Assembly: GCA_036732565.1 (NCBI GenBank)
Contig: DAINCF010000410.1
Span: 1 to 6,546 of the forward strand
Origin: JAIVJN01 sp036732565
GTDB lineage: Bacteria; Acidobacteriota; Vicinamibacteria; Vicinamibacterales; UBA2999
DNA length: 6,546 nucleotides
Direction: 5' to 3'
A program made the translations under genes and the position numbers. Under the pieces are notes generated by a model that did not search any database, was not told where the DNA came from, and saw only the letters and a program-made list of their open reading frames with translations. Below, one piece after another: positions 1 through 4,253 of the stretch (positions within the stretch are counted from its first letter, which is position 1; each line of letters begins with the position of its first letter).

Positions 1-166
1 CCGCGATCCCGCGCGGGCGGCCCGCGAGCTGTTCGCGAGCCTGCGCGCGCTGGATGCCGAGGACGTCGACTGCATCCTGGCATCGCATCCCGAGGACGCG
101 GACATCGGCCCGGCCATCCGCGACCGCTTGATGCGTGCAGCCGAGGGAAGAATCAGGAAGGTGTAG
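1..166 (+). CDS. Threonylcarbamoyl-AMP synthase (Sua5/TsaC family), C-terminal fragment
   Basis: Only the last 54 codons are in the window, in the frame starting at base 2 and ending with TAG at 164-166. The segment reads as the end of the C-terminal Sua5 domain: an ELFASLRALDAEDVDCIL stretch followed by a 'xIxxAIRDRLMRAA' helix. Sua5-type enzymes typically end this way, with a 'LRALDxxGVDxIL' strand-helix unit and then a DRLxRAA helix. The family makes L-threonylcarbamoyl-AMP from threonine, bicarbonate and ATP in the cytoplasm, the first step of the tRNA t6A37 modification. The catalytic YrdC domain lies outside the window and cannot be checked. The stop codon lies inside a 28-nt palindrome that begins at the last base of the final sense codon. 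The gene runs in the same direction as the downstream pyrophosphatase, 45 bp away. The assignment rests on a short, family-typical C-terminus, so it is probable rather than certain. Confidence 0.7.
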   Translation, partial: RDPARAARELFASLRALDAEDVDCILASHPEDADIGPAIRDRLMRAAEGRIRKV

Positions 167-190
167 GGGCGGCTCGCGAACCGCCCCGAC
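163..190. repeat. 28-nt imperfect palindrome, copy A (related to 4226-4253)
   Basis: The element starts GTAGGGGCGG and ends CCGCCCCGAC around a TCGCGA centre. It forms a seven-pair G/C stem (166-172 with 181-187), flanked by mismatches at 165/188 and 173/180. It matches the element at 4226-4253 at 23 of 28 positions. Bases 2-4 (TAG) are the stop codon of the upstream Sua5-like gene. No T-run follows the stem, so it does not look like an ordinary intrinsic terminator. It resembles a small REP-like or mRNA-end hairpin repeat; I cannot assign it to a named family. Confidence 0.7.
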
Positions 191-199
191 CTCTTCAAC

Positions 200-205
200 T
201 ATCAT
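200..205 (+). promoter_or_regulatory. Candidate -10 element (TATCAT) for a leaderless pyrophosphatase mRNA
   Basis: TATCAT matches the TATAAT consensus at five of six positions and ends six bases before the ATG at 212. Transcription would therefore begin at or next to the start codon. No Shine-Dalgarno-like purine tract exists between 191 and 211, which agrees with a leaderless message. There is no recognisable -35 hexamer about 17 bp upstream, where the GC-rich palindrome lies. The call is tentative. Confidence 0.3.
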
Positions 206-211
206 CGTCAG

Positions 212-757
212 ATGCACGCTTGGCATGACGTCTACGTAGACGATCACCTGATTGACTCGAATTTCCCCGTCGTCATCGAAGTGCCGATGGGGAGCAAGAA
301 CAAGTACGAGCTGGACAAGGAAACGGGCCTGCTCCGGTTGGATCGCGTGCTGCACAGCGCGGTCTACTACCCGGCCAACTACGGCTTCATCCCCCGGACC
401 TATTGCGACGACTGGGACCCGCTCGATGCGCTCGTGCTTGGACAGGAGCCTGTGGACCCATTGACCATCGTCGAAGCCCGCGCGATCGGGGTCATGCGGA
501 TGCGCGATGAGAAGGGCGTCGACGACAAGATCATCGCGGTCAGCGTGAAGGATCCGGCCTTCATGGAGTACGCCAACCATACGCAGCTGCCGGCGTACAT
601 GCTTCGCGAGGTTCGACGCTTCTTCGAGGACTACAAAGTGCTGGAGAACAAACAGGTCGTCGTCGAGGACTTCCTGGCCACCGATGAAGCGGTGCGCATC
701 ATCCGCGAAGCGCTCGATATGTACCGTCAGCTGAGGCGCGGAGAGTTGAAGCGCTAG
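212..757 (+). CDS. ppa: Inorganic pyrophosphatase, family I (soluble)
   Basis: This 181-residue protein is close to the usual bacterial length (about 175). It hydrolyses cytoplasmic pyrophosphate to two phosphates with Mg2+, pulling biosynthetic reactions forward. The family I active site can be traced by alignment to the E. coli enzyme: E23, K31, E33, R45, Y53, Y57, the metal-binding aspartates D67, D69 and D72, then D99, D104 and K106, and the Y141-K142 pair. The signature at 67-73 reads DWDPLDA; a tryptophan (W68) takes the place usually held by a small or polar residue. The ATG at 212 is chosen because the MHAWHDV opening is typical of this subgroup and leads straight into the conserved 'VVIEVP' strand. 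No Shine-Dalgarno sequence precedes it. The gene follows the Sua5-like gene by 45 bp. Its TAG stop overlaps the stop of the convergent kinase gene by two bases. Family assignment is secure. Confidence 0.96.
   Translation: MHAWHDVYVDDHLIDSNFPVVIEVPMGSKNKYELDKETGLLRLDRVLHSAVYYPANYGFIPRTYCDDWDPLDALVLGQEPVDPLTIVEARAIGVMRMRDEKGVDDKIIAVSVKDPAFMEYANHTQLPAYMLREVRRFFEDYKVLENKQVVVEDFLATDEAVRIIREALDMYRQLRRGELKR
754..757. other. Shared CTAG: overlapping stop codons of two convergent genes
   Basis: The palindrome CTAG carries the TAG stop of the pyrophosphatase on the plus strand (755-757) and the TAG stop of the histidine kinase on the minus strand (754-756). No intergenic space is left, so any transcription terminator for either gene must lie inside the other gene's coding region. 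Confidence 0.95.
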
Positions 758-2070
758 AGCGGAAGCGTGAGCGTCGCCCGCGCGCCGCGGCCGTCGGCGC
801 GATTCTCGAGCTTGAGGGACCCTTCGTGCGCTTCGGCGATCTGCCGGCACAGCACCAGGCCGATGCCGGATCCGCCGGGTTTCGTCGTGAAGAACGGCAC
901 GAAGAGGTTGGCCGTATTGGCGAGGCCAGGACCCGAGTCTTCGACCCAGATGTCCGCGCCATGACGCGTGCGCCGCCAGCCGACGGCGACCGGCGACGTC
1001 CCGACTTCGATGGACGCGTCCGCGGCGTTGCGAATCAGGTTGATAAAAAGCTGCTCGAGCTGATCGCCATCGGCGGTCACGGTGATGTCCGGCCCAGGTC
1101 GCATATGTACCGGGACCCGCGTCTCGAATCCGGCGACGCGCTGCAGCAGCGGCTTGAGCACGACCGGCGCCAGGATCGGCGCCGGCAGCCGCGCGAGCCG
1201 CGCGTACGCGGCGGTGAAGCGGCTCAACGACTCGGTGCGCGACGCGATCACGTGCAGTCCTTTGGTCATGTCGTCGCGCCAGTCGGCCGGTAGCGGATGG
1301 CGTTGGAGCAGGGTTTCGAGACTGCCCGCGATCGATTTGATCGGCGCCAGGGAGTTCCCGAGCTCGTGGCCGATGACGCGGATCAGGCGCTGCCACGCTT
1401 GACGCTCCTGCTCGCGCAGGGGACGACTGACGTCCGAGAGCACGAGCAGATCGTGGGGCAGCCCACCGAGCCGGAACGTTGTTCGCCGCACTTCCCAGCG
1501 GCCTGGCGTCCCGCCCGGCACCGCGATGTCCACGACGCGCGGGGCGTCCGCGAACCAGTCGGTCACCGCCAGCTCGTCGGCCGTGCGACCCAGAAGCTGC
1601 TCGACGGTGCGTCCCATCAGCCGCTCGCCGGTGCGGTTGACGATGCGCAGGCGCTGTTCCGGATCGAAGGCGAACACCGCGACGTCGATCTGCTCCATCA
1701 CCGTCCGCAGCAGCGCGGTCGCTTCGACGGCCCCGAGCCGTTGCTCGTGGAGCGTCTCGGCCAGCGTGTTGACCTCGAGCAGCACGGCGCCCAGCGGATC
1801 TTCGGCATCGGCCGGCCGACCGCGGATCGAGAAGTCGTCTTCCCGCATCGCGGCCAGGAGGTTGGAGATGGTCTGAAGTGGGAGGACGACTCGACCACGG
1901 AGGGACGCCGCGGCGGTCAGCAGCGCGCCCACGATGAGCACCGTGAGCGTCCACTGCACCTTGGCGGTGTAGTCGCCGGTCCAGAGGATGATGAGCGCCG
2001 TGAGGGAACCCGGCACGCCGCCGGCGAGGGCCAGCAGAAAGACCTGCCGATCGTAGGTCAGGCGCCTCAC
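754..2070 (-). CDS. NtrY-like membrane sensor histidine kinase
   Basis: This 438-residue kinase probably autophosphorylates on H235 and passes the phosphate to the response regulator encoded just upstream. Predicted order: TM1 about 10-30, a loop of about eight residues, TM2 about 40-57, a HAMP linker (58-110, with P64 and E90), a PAS-like domain (about 120-215), the dimerisation/phosphoacceptor helix and a HATPase domain. The H-box is IGHELGNSLAPIKSIAGSL (233-251). The N-box is NLIRNAADA (344-352), G1 is DSGPGL (378-383), the F-box is FVPFFTTK (390-397) and G2 is GGSGIGL (399-405). All kinase boxes are intact. There is almost no periplasmic region, so a signal must come through the membrane, from a partner protein or via the PAS domain. 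The start is GTG (2068-2070), four bases after the regulator's stop and with no clear ribosome-binding site, which suggests translational coupling. No in-frame ATG or GTG lies just upstream. It belongs to the NtrY/AtoS-like group, but its ligand is unknown. Confidence 0.93.
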   Translation of the reverse strand: MRRLTYDRQVFLLALAGGVPGSLTALIILWTGDYTAKVQWTLTVLIVGALLTAAASLRGRVVLPLQTISNLLAAMREDDFSIRGRPADAEDPLGAVLLEVNTLAETLHEQRLGAVEATALLRTVMEQIDVAVFAFDPEQRLRIVNRTGERLMGRTVEQLLGRTADELAVTDWFADAPRVVDIAVPGGTPGRWEVRRTTFRLGGLPHDLLVLSDVSRPLREQERQAWQRLIRVIGHELGNSLAPIKSIAGSLETLLQRHPLPADWRDDMTKGLHVIASRTESLSRFTAAYARLARLPAPILAPVVLKPLLQRVAGFETRVPVHMRPGPDITVTADGDQLEQLFINLIRNAADASIEVGTSPVAVGWRRTRHGADIWVEDSGPGLANTANLFVPFFTTKPGGSGIGLVLCRQIAEAHEGSLKLENRADGRGARATLTLPL

Positions 2071-2074
2071 AAAA

Positions 2075-3475
2075 CTAGAGTTTATAGCGCTCGAGACGGC
2101 GATAGAGGGCGCTGCGCGATAGGCCGAGCGCCCTTGCAGCCTGGCTGACGTTGCCGTAACGGGCCATCGCTTTGCGGATGAGGAACGCCTCGACGTCTTC
2201 GAGGCTCATGTCTTCGAGCCTCGCCGTGCTCGTGCCCTCGGTGCGCAGGCCCAGATCGGTGGCGCGAATCGCATTCGCCTGCGCCATCAGTACGGCACGC
2301 TCCACGGCGTGATCGAGCTCACGCACGTTGCCCGGCCAGCGATGGTCGAGCAACACCTGCATGGCCGCTGGATCGAAGCCGCTCAGGCTCTTGCGGTAGC
2401 GTTGCGCGTGCTGCCGCAGGAAGTGCCGCGCCAGGACCGGGATATCCTCGCGGCGATCGCGGAGCGGCGGCAGGTTGATCTCGATCGTGTTCAACCGGAA
2501 GAGCAGATCCTGACGGAATTTCCCCCCGGTGACTTCGGCGTTCAGGTCGGCGTTGGTCGCCGAGACGAGGCGCACGTTGACCTTCCGGGTCTTGGACGAT
2601 CCGAGTCGCTCGAACTCGCCGGTCTCGATGACGCGCAGGAGCTTGGCCTGCTGGCTGAGCGGGACGTTCGCGATCTCGTCGAGGAACAGCGTGCTGCCGT
2701 CGGCGAGCTCGAACCGGCCGACGCGATCGACCTTGGCGTCGGTGAAGGCGCCCTTCATGTGCCCGAAGAGCTCGGACTCGAACACGCCTTCGGCCATGCC
2801 ACCGGCGTTGACCGTCACCATCGGTCGCGTCGCGCGCGGCGACACCGCGTGCAGCGCCTGCGCGACGAGCCCCTTGCCCGATCCGTTCTCGCCGGTGACG
2901 AGCACGTTGGCATCCGATGGGCCGACCCGCGCGATGATGTCCAGCACCGGCCGCATCGCGGCCGACTCCGCCAGCAGTGGGGAGTGGCCGTCGGCCATCA
3001 GCGCCTGATTCGCGGCCTCGAGCTGACGCCCCCGGCGAATCGCCCGACCCAGCTCGGTTTGCGTGCGGACGATGGACAGCAACCGCTCGTTGTCCCACGG
3101 CTTCTGCAGGAAGTCGCGCGCGCCGCGCCGCATCGCTTCCACCGCGACGTTGACCGATCCCCACGCCGTCATCACCACCACGGGCAAGGACTCGTCCGCT
3201 GTGTGGATGCGGTGCAGCAGATCCAGGCCTTCTTCGCCCGACGTCGTATCGCGCGCGTAGTTCAGATCCATCAGCACGACGTCGTAGTCCTTCAGCTCCA
3301 GCGAGCGAAGGATGTGCTGTGGCGAGCTGGCCGTGTCGATGAGGTAGCCTTCGGGTTTGAGCAGCAGACGCAGCGCTTCCAACACATCCGCCTGATCGTC
3401 GGCGATGAGGATTCGCGGCTGCGTATCGGTCCGCGTCGTACCCGGAGACTTTGGCGAAATGACGTCAGTGGACAT
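2075..3475 (-). CDS. Sigma-54-dependent NtrC-type response regulator
   Basis: This 466-residue protein has three domains. The receiver (about 20-140) has D26/D27, phosphoacceptor D70, T103 and K125. The AAA+ domain (about 165-410) has Walker A GENGSGKG (195-202), a GAFTGA-type loop reading GAFTDA (242-247), Walker B TLFLDEI (262-268), sensor I SATNAD (305-310), an arginine-rich RQDLLFRLN segment (321-329) and sensor II WPGNVREL (380-387). A Fis-type helix-turn-helix ends it (about 430-466, with SQAARALGLSRSALYRRL). Members of this family bind enhancer sites and use ATP hydrolysis to remodel sigma-54 RNA polymerase. After D70 the receiver has LNYARDTTSGEEG instead of the usual short MPxMDG-type loop. 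ATG 3473-3475 is the only plausible start, because an in-frame stop lies three codons upstream. No Shine-Dalgarno is visible. The gene lies 74 bp after the ATPase and 4 bp before its presumed partner kinase. Its target promoter is not seen in the window. Confidence 0.96.
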   Translation of the reverse strand: MSTDVISPKSPGTTRTDTQPRILIADDQADVLEALRLLLKPEGYLIDTASSPQHILRSLELKDYDVVLMDLNYARDTTSGEEGLDLLHRIHTADESLPVVVMTAWGSVNVAVEAMRRGARDFLQKPWDNERLLSIVRTQTELGRAIRRGRQLEAANQALMADGHSPLLAESAAMRPVLDIIARVGPSDANVLVTGENGSGKGLVAQALHAVSPRATRPMVTVNAGGMAEGVFESELFGHMKGAFTDAKVDRVGRFELADGSTLFLDEIANVPLSQQAKLLRVIETGEFERLGSSKTRKVNVRLVSATNADLNAEVTGGKFRQDLLFRLNTIEINLPPLRDRREDIPVLARHFLRQHAQRYRKSLSGFDPAAMQVLLDHRWPGNVRELDHAVERAVLMAQANAIRATDLGLRTEGTSTARLEDMSLEDVEAFLIRKAMARYGNVSQAARALGLSRSALYRRLERYKL

Positions 3476-3487
3476 GGAGTTCAGAAT

Positions 3488-3544
3488 CGGGAGTCGGGAG
3501 TCGTAGGTCGGCAGTCATGACGTCCGACTGCCGACTGCCGAAAC
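3488..3544. repeat. Heptad-based inverted repeat between ATPase and regulator genes
   Basis: On the plus strand the left half is four 7-nt units: CGGGAGT, CGGGAGT, CGTAGGT, CGGCAGT (3488-3515). The right half is the complementary type of heptad: CCGACTG twice (3524-3537), then a degenerate CCGAAAC. The best hairpin pairs GTCGGCAGTC (3507-3516) perfectly with GACTGCCGAC (3526-3535) across a 9-nt loop. A slipped pairing one heptad further out is also possible. No T-run follows on either strand, so it is not a classic terminator. It occupies most of the 74-bp spacer 3476-3549 and could be an mRNA-processing or attenuation hairpin, or a repeat family member. Its function is unknown. Confidence 0.65.
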
Positions 3545-3549
3545 GCGCT

Positions 3550-4224
3550 TTATTCATCGACTATCCAGCCGTCCTTCAGCTTGATGATCCGTCGTCCGTA
3601 CGAAGCGTTGGTCTCGGAGTGCGTGACCTGCACGATAGTGGTCCCGGCGTCGTTGAGGCGCTTGAAGAGCTCCATGATCTCGCGCCCCTGATCCGAATGC
3701 AGATTGCCGGTCGGCTCGTCCGCGAGAATCAACGTCGGCTTGGCGACGACGGCGCGCGCGATGGCGACGAGCTGCTGCTGGCCGCCGGACAGCTGGTTCG
3801 GATAGAGGTCCTTCTTGCCGACGATGTTGAAGCGATCGAGGATGTCGGCGACCATGCCCTGCCGCTCGGACTTCTTGACGTCGCGGTACGACAGCGGCAG
3901 ATCGATGTTCTCGTAGACCGTGAGGTTGTCGAGCAGGTGGTAGCTCTGAAAGACGAAGCCGATGTGCTGCTTCTGCAGCCGCATCCGGTCCTTGGCCGCC
4001 AGCTGGTGAATCGGGTCCTCGAAGAGCCAGTACTCGCCGTTCCACGCGCTGTCGTGCATGCCCATGATGTGGAGCAGCGTGCTCTTGCCGGCGCCCGAGG
4101 GGCCCATGATGGACACGAAGTCACCGGACCCGATGGCGACGGTGACGCGACGGAGCACGAAGGTCTGGCTCAGACCGTGGCGATAGCTCTTCTCGATGCT
4201 GTTCAAACGGATCATATGAGTCAT
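3550..4224 (-). CDS. ABC transporter ATP-binding protein (MacB/LolD/BceA type)
   Basis: This 224-residue single-domain ATPase has a size typical of LolD/MacB-type nucleotide-binding subunits. Numbered from ATG 4222-4224, it has Walker A GPSGAGKST (41-49), Q-loop Q93 (FVFQSYHLL), signature LSGGQQQ (145-151), Walker B LILADEPTGN (165-174) with catalytic E170, and H-loop H202 (QVTHSE). It would energise a membrane partner from the cytoplasmic face, most plausibly the permease encoded directly upstream. Two consensus positions differ: leucine 152 replaces the usual arginine after LSGGQQQ, and histidine 176 replaces the D-loop aspartate (GNLHS, not GNLDS). A longer reading from 4293 runs through the permease C-terminal codons and the palindrome and is unlikely. 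An internal ATG at 4213-4215 gives MIRLNSIEKSY, the usual family opening, and is a realistic alternative start. No Shine-Dalgarno precedes either ATG. The 28-nt palindrome ends one base upstream of the first ATG. Confidence 0.95.
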   Translation of the reverse strand: MTHMIRLNSIEKSYRHGLSQTFVLRRVTVAIGSGDFVSIMGPSGAGKSTLLHIMGMHDSAWNGEYWLFEDPIHQLAAKDRMRLQKQHIGFVFQSYHLLDNLTVYENIDLPLSYRDVKKSERQGMVADILDRFNIVGKKDLYPNQLSGGQQQLVAIARAVVAKPTLILADEPTGNLHSDQGREIMELFKRLNDAGTTIVQVTHSETNASYGRRIIKLKDGWIVDE

Positions 4225-4225
4225 T

Positions 4226-4253
4226 GTAGGGGCGCCTCGCGAGGCGCTCCTAC
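4226..4253. repeat. 28-nt near-perfect palindrome, copy B (related to 163-190)
   Basis: Reading inward from both ends, every base pair is complementary except one G-T pair (4231/4248). The element begins GTAGGGGCGCC, has TCGCGA at its centre and ends GGCGCTCCTAC. It matches copy A at 23 of 28 positions. Its first differing position (10) and the partner position (19) change together, G-C in one copy and C-G in the other. On the minus strand its bases 2-4 are the TAG stop of the permease. It fills the whole gap between permease and ATPase. No T-run follows it. Confidence 0.75.

Noticed and set aside
163..190. Intrinsic (Rho-independent) terminator
   Set aside because: The stem is strong, but no T-run follows it. 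The same is true for the elements at 3488-3544 and 4226-4253.
1297..2148. A 283-codon plus-strand frame opposite the histidine kinase, with smaller ones nearby
   Set aside because: It mirrors the kinase gene, lacks domain-like patterns and has the compositional look of a GC-driven shadow frame.
2309..3520. A 403-codon open frame on the plus strand, opposite the response regulator
   Set aside because: It is antisense to a gene with all its domain motifs intact. Its composition is rich in R, H, D, Q and V, as expected from the complement of high-GC codons, and it shows no recognisable domain.
3488..3544. CRISPR-like repeat array
   Set aside because: Units are only 7 nt with no unique spacers, and the two halves are complementary to each other; no cas-like gene is nearby.
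3476..3549. A sigma-54 -24/-12 promoter in front of the regulator gene
   Set aside because: The nearest GG/GC pair on the minus strand has 11 rather than 10 bases between the two dinucleotides and lacks the surrounding TGGCA and TTGC context.
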